A stretch of DNA of 19,688 bases, taken from a bacterium (GTDB lineage: Bacteria > Vulcanimicrobiota > Xenobia > Xenobiales > Xenobiaceae). The translations under genes were made by a program, and so were the position numbers. Within the stretch, counting starts at the first letter, position 1. The number at the start of each line of letters is the position of its first letter. Positions 7,641 to 18,170 of the stretch are shown piece after piece. Below the pieces are notes generated by a model. The model saw only the letters and a program-made list of their open reading frames with translations. It did no database searches and was not told the origin of the DNA. The stretch is taken from contig JALHDH010000062.1 of the NCBI GenBank assembly GCA_022839105.1, positions 1 through 19,688 of the forward strand, read 5' to 3'.

Positions 7641-7679
7641 AAAAGCCCGAGGGGCGAGACCTGGCGGCCCCGCCCCTCG
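7641..7679 (-). terminator. Rho-independent terminator after ptsG
   Basis: On the minus strand CGAGGGGCG (7679-7671) pairs perfectly with CGCCCCTCG (7656-7648) across a 14-base loop, and is followed shortly by TTTT (7644-7641). It lies about 70 bases past the ptsG stop, directly after the repeat copy, and upstream of the chosen start of the nuclease gene. The T-run is short, so efficiency may be modest. Confidence 0.5.
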
Positions 7680-7694
7680 ATGCACGCCTTCCTT

Positions 7695-7748
7695 GCATCC
7701 AGACCCGCCTCGACGCCCTCGGTTCTCACGCCAGGCGGCGGATTCAGG
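7695..7748 (-). repeat. 54-base dispersed repeat, copy 2 (inverted)
   Basis: This matches 331-384 in the opposite orientation; 7695-7741 is identical to copy 1 and the remaining seven bases differ at two positions. It begins one base after the ptsG stop codon. Its outer stem (ATCCGCC with GGCGGGT) keeps pairing through a G-U where copy 1 has G-C. Downstream of ptsG it is immediately followed by a separate terminator hairpin, which copy 1 lacks. Confidence 0.8.
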
Positions 7749-7749
7749 G

Positions 7750-9602
<1,853 letters not shown>

Positions 9603-9606
<4 letters not shown>

Positions 9607-12131
9607 CTCGGCACCTCCGTCAGCTTGCGCACCTGCGCCGGGGTTTCGCAGTCCAGGGCCCGGCGGGCCAGGGCCTGGCACTCCGAAAGCGTCAGTTCAC
9701 GGACGCGGGCCTTCACGGCCGGAACGGCCGGGGCGGCCACCGAGAGCTCGTCGACTCCCAGGCCCACCAGAAGGGGGACGGCCTGCACGTCCCCGGCGAT
9801 GCCTCCGCAGACGCCCACCCAGCGCCCGTGCTTGCGGGCTCCTTTCACCGTGGCGTCGATCAGGCGCAGCACCGCCGGGTGCAGCCCGTCCACCTGGGGA
9901 GCCAGTTTGGGGTGACCCCGGTCCATGGCCAGGGTGTACTGGGTCAGGTCATTGGTGCCGATCGAGAAGAAATCGGCCTCCCGGGCGAAGGCTTCGGCCA
10001 TCAGGGCGGCTGCCGGCACCTCGATCATCAGGCCCAGTTGGACCTGGGGCGAGTCCAGGCGGGCCCGCTCCTCTTCGAAGGCCTTGCGGGCCTCCTGGAA
10101 CTCCGAGACGGTGGTCACCATCGGCAGCATCACCATGAGCCGGGCCAGACCGGCGGCCCGGAGGATGGCCCGGAACTGGGTCCGCATCAGATCGGGGCGG
10201 GTCAGCATCACGCGCAGGCCCCGCTCTCCCAGGAAGGGGTTCTCCTCCTTGGGGATGGGCAGGTAGGGAAGCGGCTTGTCGCCGCCCACGTCCAGGGTGC
10301 GGATCACCAGGGTCCGGTCGGGGCCCAGGGCCCGGGCCACACCTGCGTAGATCTCGGCCTGTTCCTCCTCGGACGGTGGAGTGGCCCGGCCCATGAACAG
10401 GAACTCCGAGCGCAACAGACCCACGCCCTCGGCGCCAAGGCTGACGGCCTGCTCGGCGTCGGCCACCGAACCGACGTTGGCGGCTACCTCGATCGGGTGT
10501 CCGTCCCGGGTGATGGCCGGCTCGTGGGCGGTCTCCAGCAGGGCCTTGCGGTGCTGGATCTGGCGGGCGAGATCGGTCCTGGACCGTTCCATCTCCTCTT
10601 CAGGCGGGTCGACCTGGAGACGTCCCTTCGAGCCGTCCAGCACCACCGGGGTGCCGTCGGGGATCTCCAGGGCCCGGGGGTCCATTCCGGCCAGGGCGGG
10701 CAGATCCAGGGAGCGGGCCAGGATGGCGACATGCGAGGTGGCGCCGCCCAGGACCGTGGCGAATCCCAACACCTTGCTGCGGTCCAGGGTGGCGGTGTCG
10801 GAGGGGGTCAGATCCTCGGCGATCAGGATGGTCTCGGCAGGCATCTCGAGTTGCCGGGACTTTTCACCCACGACCAGGCGCAGGACCCGCTCGCCCACGT
10901 CGCGCAGGTCGGTGGCCCGGGCGGCCAGCAACTCGTTCTTCAGGCTCGAGAGGCGCTCGACCTGGGCCGAGTAGGCCCGCTTCCAGGCATAGCCCGCGCT
11001 CTTGCCGGCGGCGATCCCCGCCTGGGCCACCTCGACCAGGTCCGGATCGTCCAGAAGCTCGCGGTGGGCCGCGAAGATGCCCGCCTTGGCGGGATCCGCC
11101 TCGGCGGTCATGCGGGTCTGGAGCATCTCCAGCTCGCCCTTGGCCTGCTCCAGGGCGGCGTCCAGGCGACGGCGCTCGTGGGCGGGGTCTCCGCCCACCT
11201 CGGGCACCTCCAGCTCCTGTCGGCGAAGCTGGAAGATCCTGCCGACGGCCAGTCCCGGAGAGGCTCCGACGCCGCGCAGCACTCCAGGCTCTTCCGGGGC
11301 GGAGGGTGCGGGAGGGGGTGGAAGAGGAGCGGTGGTGGGAGCCGGGGCCGGAGAGGAAGCGCCCTCCTCGCCCAGGCCCTCGGAGAGGGCCTCAGCCAGG
11401 GCGGCTACGGCCTCCTCGGCGTCCTGGCCTGTCCCGCGAAAGCGAACCATCTCGCCGTGGGCCACCTGCATGGTCATCAAGGCGACCACGCTCTTGGCGT
11501 TCACCTGCTCGTCCCCGCGAACGAGCTGGAGTTCCGAGCGGAAGCGTTTGGCCAGATTGGCCAGGACGGCGGCGGGGCGCGCGTGCAGGCCCTGAGGATT
11601 GGGAACCACCACCGGAGCCGAGATCGCGCTGGGGCCGGCGACCTTCTCGGCGGGCTCTTCGGCACGGACCAGGTAGAGCGTCAGGACGGGATCCCGGCCG
11701 GCCTCCACGCGCCCGCTGGCGGGCTGGTAGCGGGCGACGAGCTCGCCGTTGGTGATCACCATCTCGGTCAGGAGGCTTCGGGCTCGCGAGGCCACCTCGT
11801 CGGCATCGAAGTCCAGCAGGGGATCCCCCGCCCGAACCTGGTCACCGGCCTGGACCCTGGGCTTGAAGCCCTGACCCTTGAGGGCCACCGTGTCCAGGCC
11901 CACGTGCATGAGCACCTCGACTCCGGAAGGGTGGGCCACCGTCAGGGCGTGACAGGAGGGGTGGACCTGGACGACCGCTCCGTCGCAGGGAGCGACCAGG
12001 CATTGGTCGAGCGGATCGATGGCGATGCCATCTCCGACCATCCTGCCTGAGAAGACCGGGTCGGGAACCTCGTCAATGGGGAGGGTGAATCCGCTGACGG
12101 GGGCGAGAAGGGTCAGGGTCTGTGCTTCCAT
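9603..12131 (-). CDS. Multiphosphoryl transfer protein, EIIA(Glc)-HPr-EI fusion
   Basis: 842 residues with three PTS modules in order. EIIA of the glucose (Crr) type covers 1-155: His61 and the phosphorylated His76 in HVGLDTVALKGQGF. HPr covers 172-255: His183 in NPQGLHARPAA, and Ser214 at the position of the regulatory serine. A Pro-rich linker (258-282) leads to enzyme I (285-842): His467 in GGATSHVAILARSLDLPALAG, the PEP-binding motifs LLRSEFLFMGR, RTLDVGGDKPLPYL and GTNDLTQYTLAMDRG, and Cys775 in GVCGG. It should carry phosphate from PEP to EIICB. The architecture matches NagF of pseudomonads; here the partner is PtsG-like, so I leave the symbol empty. GGAG seven bases before ATG 12131 decides the start; the frame stays open further upstream without similarity. 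Confidence 0.92.
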
Positions 12132-12192
12132 CGGGCAATCTCCGTCCAATTCCCGGATGACCGCCGGGTCGGGACTTGCGTGGGTCCGAAGG

Positions 12193-12222
12193 ATCCTGGG
12201 GGGCGGAAATTCCACGGTTCAA
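12193..12222 (-). promoter_or_regulatory. Putative promoter of the PTS operon
   Basis: On the minus strand TTGAAC (12222-12217) is followed after 18 bases by CAGGAT (12198-12193) and then CCTT. The -10 region shares the 9-mer AGGATCCTT with the candidate promoter at 480-510. It predicts a leader of about 55 bases before the EI fusion gene. It lies in the 123-base gap after the MetE-like gene, so the PTS genes could be transcribed separately from it. The -10 match is only moderate. Confidence 0.35.
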
Positions 12223-12254
12223 CCGGAAGGACCTTTCGAATCGGCCTTCCGCCC

Positions 12255-13427
12255 TCAGGGGTCGGCAAACGATCGGCGCAGGCGTTCGGCGGCCAGGGCC
12301 AGGACCCGGAGCTTGGCGGCCGCGCCCGAGGTCGTGTTGACGGGGCGGTTGGCGAAGGCTTCAAAGCCGCAGTCGGGGTTCAGGAAGACCCTCCCGGGGC
12401 CGACGGCCCGGGCCAGCCTTCGCGTCTTGGAGACCACCGTTTCCACCGGTTCCATCTCGGCGGTCCGGGGATTGAGCACCCCCAGGCCGATCTCCTGGTT
12501 GGCCGGCAGCGTGGCCAGGGCTTCGAGGGTGTCCTCCTTTTCGGAGGCGTACTCCAGCACGAATTGACGGATCTTCATCCGGGCAAAATGAGGGAGCAGG
12601 CGATCATAGCTGCCGCGCAGATGGATCTTGTCCTTTTCGACGCAATGGCCGCGACACACGTGCAGCCCGGTTCGCAGCGAGTCGAATCCCTCCACCACCC
12701 GATTGATCAGGTCGACCGCGAAGGCCAGTTCGCCGTCCGGATCCACCCGCCGCGAGAGGGCGGCGCGCAGCAGGTTCCCGCATTCTTCCGGTTCAGCGAA
12801 GGCCACGTCGGCCAGCATCGGTTCATCGAACTGAACGAACTCACATCCGGCCTCTCCCAGATCCTCCAGCTCCTGGCGCAGGAGGGCGACCACGTCGCGG
12901 CCCAGGGCCTCCTGGTCGGGATAGCTGACCGAGGAGAGGGCCTGGACCCAGGCCGAACAGGTCAGCAGGTAGGGGCCGGGCAGGGCCACCTTGATCGGCT
13001 TCCCGGTGAACCTCCGAGCCCGGCGCAACTCGCCCACGGCCAGCGAATTCCGACGTCGCAGGGGGGCCACGACCACGGGGAGGCGGACCCCCGCGGTAGG
13101 GACGTCCAGGTCGGCCAGGAACCTCTCGAAGAACGAGCGGTCCTCGACGTGCCCGGCCAGGTCTTCCAGGGACATCAGGCGCAGACCGTCCACCCGGTCG
13201 GCGACGAAGGAGTAGAAGTCCGGGCGGGCCTGCTCGCCGTCGCTGACGACGTCGACTCCGCACTCCTCCTGCAATCGGATGGCCGCCTCGACGGCCGATT
13301 CGATCTGCGTCTCCATCTCCTCGGGGGAGATTCGTCCCTGACGGGCCAGGGTCATGGCCTCCAGGAGGCTCTGAGGGCGGGGCAGGCTGCCCACCACGGT
13401 GACGGGAAACAAGGGCATCTGGCGCAT
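12255..13427 (-). CDS. Core-type MetE-like cobalamin-independent methyltransferase
   Basis: 390 residues, about half of E. coli MetE, and equal to its C-terminal catalytic barrel only. Zinc ligands are visible: His256 and Cys258 in GLHVCRGHC, Glu292 in FVLEYAS and Cys353 in NPDCGF. The Glu-Cys distance of 61 equals that recalled for E. coli MetE (665/726). FVQFDEP (197-203) and VVGSLPRP near the start are also family marks. Full-length MetE uses methyltetrahydrofolate polyglutamate; the short 'core' members are thought to take methyl groups from other donors such as methylated corrinoid proteins, so the donor here is open. The ATG at 13427 (or 13418) is chosen because similarity starts at LFPVTVVGSLPRP; the frame is open to 13595 without similarity. 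Shine-Dalgarno is weak. Confidence 0.85.
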   Translation of the reverse strand: MRQMPLFPVTVVGSLPRPQSLLEAMTLARQGRISPEEMETQIESAVEAAIRLQEECGVDVVSDGEQARPDFYSFVADRVDGLRLMSLEDLAGHVEDRSFFERFLADLDVPTAGVRLPVVVAPLRRRNSLAVGELRRARRFTGKPIKVALPGPYLLTCSAWVQALSSVSYPDQEALGRDVVALLRQELEDLGEAGCEFVQFDEPMLADVAFAEPEECGNLLRAALSRRVDPDGELAFAVDLINRVVEGFDSLRTGLHVCRGHCVEKDKIHLRGSYDRLLPHFARMKIRQFVLEYASEKEDTLEALATLPANQEIGLGVLNPRTAEMEPVETVVSKTRRLARAVGPGRVFLNPDCGFEAFANRPVNTTSGAAAKLRVLALAAERLRRSFADP

Positions 13428-13496
13428 CGGACCGCTCGGATTTTCGGGTTGGAGGGAGGCTTCGGCGCGCCCGCCCGGCCGTTCCTTCTCGAAAGC

Positions 13497-13506
13497 TCCT
13501 GCAGGA
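13497..13506. promoter_or_regulatory. Palindrome TCCTGCAGGA in the metE-like/gdhA gap
   Basis: TCCTGCAGGA is a perfect 10-base palindrome, nested in a wider inverted repeat GTTCCT (13481-13486) / AGGAAC (13503-13508). It lies 70-80 bases upstream of the MetE-like start. It could be a regulator site or part of a leader fold; no protein can be named. Confidence 0.25.
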
Positions 13507-13518
13507 ACCTCGAGTCCT

Positions 13519-13537
13519 GTCGGGAGAACCTCCCGAC
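13519..13537. promoter_or_regulatory. Perfect 8-base inverted repeat, candidate operator between divergent genes
   Basis: GTCGGGAG (13519-13526), three bases AAC, then CTCCCGAC (13530-13537) form a perfect dyad in the 291-base divergent gap. It is about 90 bases from the MetE-like start and 180 from gdhA. A further dyad, GGAGGA-C-TCCTCC, lies at 13646-13658 nearer gdhA. A shared regulator of methionine and nitrogen genes is possible, or an RNA hairpin in the MetE-like leader. I compared the leader by eye with SAM-I, cobalamin and SAH riboswitch patterns and saw no match. I find no clear promoter in this gap. Confidence 0.35.
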
Positions 13538-13718
13538 CACGAGAATCCCGAACCAGGCAGTCGTGGCCGGAGGGGTCGGGTTCATCGGAGGCCACCTGTC
13601 TCGCTCACAGAGGGAGGATCTCGGTCGATCGGACTATCCCTGCCTGGAGGACTCCTCCTCTGGAGGGAAGAACCCCATCCATCCGTCCTAATCCGTCTGC
13701 AATCCGGAGGCGTCACCC

Positions 13719-15068
13719 GTGGCAGCAATGATGTCCGTCGAACAGTTCATGGGCCAGGTCATGGCCAAGAATCCGGGAGAACACGAGTTCCACCAGGCCG
13801 TTCGCGAGGTTTTTGAATCCGTGATGCCGGTGGTCGAGGCCAACCCTGTCTATCGCAAGATGAAGATCCTCGAGCGCTTGGTCGAGCCGGAGCGCGTCGT
13901 GATTTTCCGGGTCCCCTGGGTGGATGACCAGGGCAACGTGCAGATCAATCGCGGATTCCGGGTGCAGATGAACAGCGCCATCGGTCCCTACAAGGGAGGA
14001 TTGCGCTTCCATCCCAGCGTGAACCTCAGCATCCTGAAGTTCCTGGCCTTCGAGCAGGTCTTCAAGAACTCGTTGACCACCCTGCCCATGGGCGGCGGCA
14101 AGGGAGGCTCGGACTTCGATCCCAAGGGCAAGTCCGACATGGAGGTCATGCGCTTCTGCCACTCCTTCATGGCCGAGCTCGTCCGCCACGTCGGCCCCGA
14201 TACGGACGTGCCGGCCGGCGACATCGGGGTGGGAGGCCGCGAGATCGGCTTCCTGTTCGGATTCTACAAGAAGATCCGCAACGAGTTCACCGGCGTCTTG
14301 ACCGGCAAGGGCCTCAACTGGGGTGGTTCGCGCATCCGGCCTCAGGCCACCGGGTATGGCACGGTGTACTTCGCCCAGGAGATGCTGGCGACCCGCGGGG
14401 ACAGCCTGGAGGGCAAGACCGTCACGGTCTCGGGCTCGGGCAATGCCGCCCAGTATGCGGCCGAAAAGGCCATCCTTCTGGGGGCCAAGGTGGTCACGCT
14501 CTCGGATTCCAACGGCACCATCGTGGACGAGGACGGGATCACCCCCGAGAAGCTCCAGTGGATCATGAACCTCAAGAATGTCCGGCGAGGCCGAATCAAG
14601 GAATACACCGACCAGTTCCGCAATGCCCGGTACCTGGAAGGCCGTCGGCCTTGGAGCGTCCCCTGCCAGGTGGCCATCCCCTCCGCGACCCAGAACGAAC
14701 TGGAGCTTGAGGATGCCCGCACGCTGATCCAGAACGGGGTCCAGGTCGTCGCCGAGGCCGCCAACATGCCCTGCACGCCCGAAGCCGTGGAACTCTTCTT
14801 GCATCACAAGGTCCTCTACGCGCCGGGCAAGGCGGCCAACGCCGGCGGCGTGGCCACCTCCGGGCTGGAGATGTCCCAGAATGCCTTGCACCTGGGCTGG
14901 CCGGCCGAGGAGGTCGAGGAGCGCCTGAAGGGGATCATGAAGTCGATCCACACGGCCTGCGTGACCCACGGCAAGGAGCCCGATGGCACCGTGAACTACG
15001 TCAAGGGAGCCAATATCGCCGGCTTCGTCAAGGTGGCCGACGCGATGATCGACCAGGGAATCGTGTAG
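13719..15068 (+). CDS. gdhA: NADP-type glutamate dehydrogenase
   Basis: 449 residues, the usual length of the hexameric small GDH (E. coli GdhA is 447). It makes glutamate from 2-oxoglutarate, ammonium and NADPH in the cytoplasm. Substrate-site motifs are intact: YKGGLRFHP with Lys92, LPMGGGKGGSDFDP with catalytic Lys128, and VPAGDIGVGGREIG with Asp168. The Rossmann motif SGSGNAAQYAAEK (238-250) and the LSDSNG stretch are as in the NADP-type. AANAGGVATSGLEMSQNA (372-389) is the C-terminal signature. The start is a GTG at 13719, because GGAGG lies eight bases before it; ATGs at 13728 and 13731 are too far from that site. Cofactor preference is inferred from family similarity. Confidence 0.96.
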   Translation: MAAMMSVEQFMGQVMAKNPGEHEFHQAVREVFESVMPVVEANPVYRKMKILERLVEPERVVIFRVPWVDDQGNVQINRGFRVQMNSAIGPYKGGLRFHPSVNLSILKFLAFEQVFKNSLTTLPMGGGKGGSDFDPKGKSDMEVMRFCHSFMAELVRHVGPDTDVPAGDIGVGGREIGFLFGFYKKIRNEFTGVLTGKGLNWGGSRIRPQATGYGTVYFAQEMLATRGDSLEGKTVTVSGSGNAAQYAAEKAILLGAKVVTLSDSNGTIVDEDGITPEKLQWIMNLKNVRRGRIKEYTDQFRNARYLEGRRPWSVPCQVAIPSATQNELELEDARTLIQNGVQVVAEAANMPCTPEAVELFLHHKVLYAPGKAANAGGVATSGLEMSQNALHLGWPAEEVEERLKGIMKSIHTACVTHGKEPDGTVNYVKGANIAGFVKVADAMIDQGIV

Positions 15069-15099
15069 GAACCCTCCAGCTCAGCGGGGTTCCCCCTGA

Positions 15100-15153
15100 C
15101 CGCACCCGCGGTTCCCGGTCGCGGGAGCTGCGGGTGCGGTCTTCATTTCTTTC
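15100..15153 (+). terminator. Strong rho-independent terminator or attenuator after gdhA
   Basis: CCGCACCCGC (15100-15109) pairs perfectly with GCGGGTGCGG (15130-15139) across a 20-base loop that can itself pair (CCCG/CGGG), followed by the T-rich TCTTCATTTCTTT. The T-run ends right where the GGAGG of the next gene begins (15154-15158), so this hairpin lies within any transcript reading from gdhA into it. Confidence 0.85.
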
Positions 15154-15165
15154 GGAGGTCTGGCG

Positions 15166-18156
15166 ATGAACCCGTCCGCTCGCTCGGAGCGCCGCTATCC
15201 TTGGATCCTGAAGTTTCACGATCTCATGCCGCATCGGATCCGGGAGGTGCTGCTGGTCTCCTCGGACTACGACGCCTACGTGATCGAGGAGGACGGCCGG
15301 CTGAGCGAACGCCTCTTCGTGGAATACTCCGAGCTGAACCTGACCACCTCGCCCCGGTTCCTGCACGCCTCCGGCCCCGAGGAGGCCATGCAGATCCTTC
15401 GGCAGCGCCGGGTGGATCTGGTCCTGACGACCCTGAGGTTGGATGGTCCGGGGGTCCGAGATCTGGCCCACCGGGTCAAGGGGGAGTACCCCAACCTGCC
15501 GGTCGTGCTGATGGTGCTTGACGAATTCGAACTGCGCCGTCTGCCCCACCGGCAATTGCCCCACGGATTGGATCGGGTCTTCTTGTGGACCGGGGACACC
15601 CGGATCATGCTGGCCATCCTCAAGCTGATCGAGGACTCGCTGAACGTGGCCGAGGACACCGAGCGCACCGGGGTCCAGGTCCTGATCGTGGTCGAGGATT
15701 CTGTCCGCCGCTACTCGACCTTCCTGGCCCAACTCTACGCCGAGCTGATGATCCAGTCGCAGTCCCTGGTGGCCGAGGGAGTCAACGCCATGCACCGGAT
15801 GCTGCGGATGCTGGCTCGACCCAAGATCCTCCTGGCCACGAACTACGAAGAGGCCTGGGCCCTCTTCGAGCGCTTCCGGCGTTACACCCTGGCCGTGATC
15901 TCCGATGTCCAGTATCCCCGCGGGGGGCGCGACGACGAGAATGCGGGCTTCGAACTGGCCCGAGCCGTGCGCGCGGTCAAGCCCAACCTGCCGATCCTGA
16001 TGCAGTCGGCCAACTCCGAGAACGCCCAGCAGGCCCAGGAAATGGGCCTGCAATTCGTGGACAAGAACTCCGAGACGTTGCTGCGCAGCCTGACCTGTTT
16101 CCTCAAAGAGAATCTGGGCTTCAGCGAATTCGTCTTTCGTCTGCCGGATCGCACCGAGGTGGCCCGGGCCCGGGACATGTACGAGCTCGAGCAGGTGCTG
16201 CGCACCGTGGATGTGCGCTCCATCTACTACCACGCCTCGCGAAACCACTTCAACGTGTGGCTGAGGGCCCGGAGCATGTTCGAACTGGCCGACGAGGTCG
16301 AGGCGGTCCAGGCCTCGGCCTTCGAAGATCCCGAGCAGCTCCGCCAGTATCTGGTCGAGGCCCTGCACCGGGCCGCTTGTCAGGAGCAGGAAGGCGTGGT
16401 GGCCGACTTCTCGAGGCGGACCCAGGGCCCCACGCGCCACTTCGTCAAGATCGGCGGAGGCTCGATCGGCGGCAAGGGACGGGGCGTGGCCTTCCTGAGC
16501 TCGCGCCTGGCCCGCCGGGATCTGGACAACGATCGCTTCGGCATGGCCGTAGCCATTCCGCGAACGGTGGTGATCGGCACCGACGAGTTCGACCGCTTCC
16601 TCGAGTACAACGGGCTGGGGACCCTCCACGCCCAGGGGCTTCCCGACGAGGACGTGCGCCGTCGCTTCCTGGAGGCGGACCTGACCCACGGCGTGGCTGT
16701 CGACCTGCGCGCCGCCACACGCGAGATGAAGGGCCCCCTGGCCGTGCGATCCTCCAGCCTGCTGGAGGACTCCCAGCACCAGTCCTGCGCGGGGATCTAC
16801 ACCACGCGGCTGCTGCCCAACAACCATCCCGACCCCGAGGTTCGTTTCCGCCAACTGAGCCGCGCCATCCGCGCGGTCTATGCCTCGACCTGGTCGGCCC
16901 GGGCGCGGGCCTATCTGGAGAGCACCCCCTTCTCGATCGAGGAGGAGAAGATGGCCGTGGTGATCCAGGAGGTGGTGGGCCAGAGCCGGGGAGAGCGCTT
17001 CTATCCGGATTTCGCCGGGGTGGCCCTGTCCTACAACTACTATCCGGTTGGCCCCCAGCAGCCCGAGGACGGCATCGTCCTGATGGCCTTGGGTCTGGGG
17101 CATACGGTGGCCGAGGGGGGGCTTTCGATCCGCTTCTCGCCGAAGTGGCCCGAGGTGCTCCCGCACCTGGCCAACCCCCCCCGCTTCCTGCGCTATTCCC
17201 AGCGGCAGTTCTATGCCGTGGACCTCTCGGCTCCAGACGCTGAGGAGCACGAGGCCCTGGCCCTCTTCGGGCTGGAGGCGGCGGAGGAGGATGGGACCCT
17301 GGCCCTGGCCGGTTCGGTGTATTCCATCGACGACGACCAGTTGCGCGAGAACCTGGGGCAGCCTGGACTCCGGGCGGTGACCTTCAACAACATCCTGAAG
17401 TGGGAAAGCCTCCCCTTCGCCCAGACCATGCGGGAACTGCTCGCGCGTCTGCAGGGCTCGATGGGCTGCCCCGTGGAGATCGAGTTCGCGGTAGACATCG
17501 GGGACCTGGGACGAAGCGTGGCTTCAGGCCAGGCGCGGCGCGAGCCCACCCTGTACCTGCTCCAGATCCGTCCTCTTTCGGGGCCCTCCCTGGAATCGGC
17601 GGTGGAGGCCCGGGACGCGGCCCCCGAGCGGGTCCTGTGCCAGAGCGGCCGATCCCTGGGACATGGCCTGCTGGAGGATGCCCGGGACATCGTCTTCGTC
17701 TGGAACGATGTCCTGAGCATGCCCGAGATGAAGGTCCTGGCCGAGGAGGTGGGCGGGCTCAACCAGCGGTTGTTCGCGCAGGGGAGGCCCTATCTCCTGA
17801 TCGGCCCCGGCCGTTGGGGCTCCTCGGATCCCTCCCTGGGGATCCCCATCGAGACCTCCCAGGTCCTGGGGGCGCGAGCGGTGGTCGAGCTGCCCTTTGG
17901 AGACCGGGAGGTCGAGCCCTCCCAGGGGTCCCACTTCTTCCACGAACTGACCGCCATGCGGATCGGCTATCTGACCTTGACCCGCGAGGAGGCCGAGCTC
18001 TTCGATCGGGACTGGTTGCTGGCGCAACCGATTCGGAACCGCTCGCGGCACCTGGTGCATGTCCGCCTGGACAGACCCCTGAGCGTGATCCTGGACGGTC
18101 GCCGCCGTCAGGGCACGATCCTCAAGCCCGCGCCTGAGGAGGAGGGCCTGGGCTGA
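15166..18156 (+). CDS. Two-receiver PEP-synthase-like protein (ATP-binding domain only)
   Basis: 996 residues; GGAGG precedes ATG 15166 by seven bases. Receiver-like domain 1 (about 25-155) has lost the phospho-acceptor: VDLVLTTLRL puts Thr89 where Asp is expected. Receiver domain 2 (about 170-318) keeps Glu177/Asp178, acceptor Asp247 in VISDVQYPRGG and Lys300 in FVDK, with a long insert after its first helix. From 420 follows the PEP-synthase/pyruvate-phosphate-dikinase ATP-binding module: HFVKIGGGSIGGKGRG (425-440), GPLAVRSSSLLED (523-535) and IEFAVDIGD...LYLLQIRP (772-803). The tail (810-996) contains LLIGPGRWGSSDPSLGIPI. Missing are the swivelling phosphohistidine domain (GGxxSHxA) and the PEP/pyruvate barrel, so it cannot be an ordinary PEP synthase. 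A role as a signal-controlled phosphotransferase or regulator is inference. Large relatives with the same layout occur in Bacteroidota and related groups, as I recall. Confidence 0.85.
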   Translation: MNPSARSERRYPWILKFHDLMPHRIREVLLVSSDYDAYVIEEDGRLSERLFVEYSELNLTTSPRFLHASGPEEAMQILRQRRVDLVLTTLRLDGPGVRDLAHRVKGEYPNLPVVLMVLDEFELRRLPHRQLPHGLDRVFLWTGDTRIMLAILKLIEDSLNVAEDTERTGVQVLIVVEDSVRRYSTFLAQLYAELMIQSQSLVAEGVNAMHRMLRMLARPKILLATNYEEAWALFERFRRYTLAVISDVQYPRGGRDDENAGFELARAVRAVKPNLPILMQSANSENAQQAQEMGLQFVDKNSETLLRSLTCFLKENLGFSEFVFRLPDRTEVARARDMYELEQVLRTVDVRSIYYHASRNHFNVWLRARSMFELADEVEAVQASAFEDPEQLRQYLVEALHRAACQEQEGVVADFSRRTQGPTRHFVKIGGGSIGGKGRGVAFLSSRLARRDLDNDRFGMAVAIPRTVVIGTDEFDRFLEYNGLGTLHAQGLPDEDVRRRFLEADLTHGVAVDLRAATREMKGPLAVRSSSLLEDSQHQSCAGIYTTRLLPNNHPDPEVRFRQLSRAIRAVYASTWSARARAYLESTPFSIEEEKMAVVIQEVVGQSRGERFYPDFAGVALSYNYYPVGPQQPEDGIVLMALGLGHTVAEGGLSIRFSPKWPEVLPHLANPPRFLRYSQRQFYAVDLSAPDAEEHEALALFGLEAAEEDGTLALAGSVYSIDDDQLRENLGQPGLRAVTFNNILKWESLPFAQTMRELLARLQGSMGCPVEIEFAVDIGDLGRSVASGQARREPTLYLLQIRPLSGPSLESAVEARDAAPERVLCQSGRSLGHGLLEDARDIVFVWNDVLSMPEMKVLAEEVGGLNQRLFAQGRPYLLIGPGRWGSSDPSLGIPIETSQVLGARAVVELPFGDREVEPSQGSHFFHELTAMRIGYLTLTREEAELFDRDWLLAQPIRNRSRHLVHVRLDRPLSVILDGRRRQGTILKPAPEEEGLG

Positions 18157-18170
18157 GGGCTCCGGGGCGA

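Noticed and set aside
331..7748. Composite transposon bounded by the inverted repeats
   Set aside because: There is no transposase or integrase inside, I found no target-site duplication around the repeats, and each copy carries its own hairpin like an intergenic repeat.
13428..13700. SAM, SAH or cobalamin riboswitch before the MetE-like gene
   Set aside because: By eye I could not match the conserved core sequences of these classes; only hairpins are visible, so no riboswitch is called.
15028..17250. 740-codon minus-strand open frame opposite the receiver protein
   Set aside because: It mirrors the coding strand of a clearly conserved protein and has no start signal or motif.
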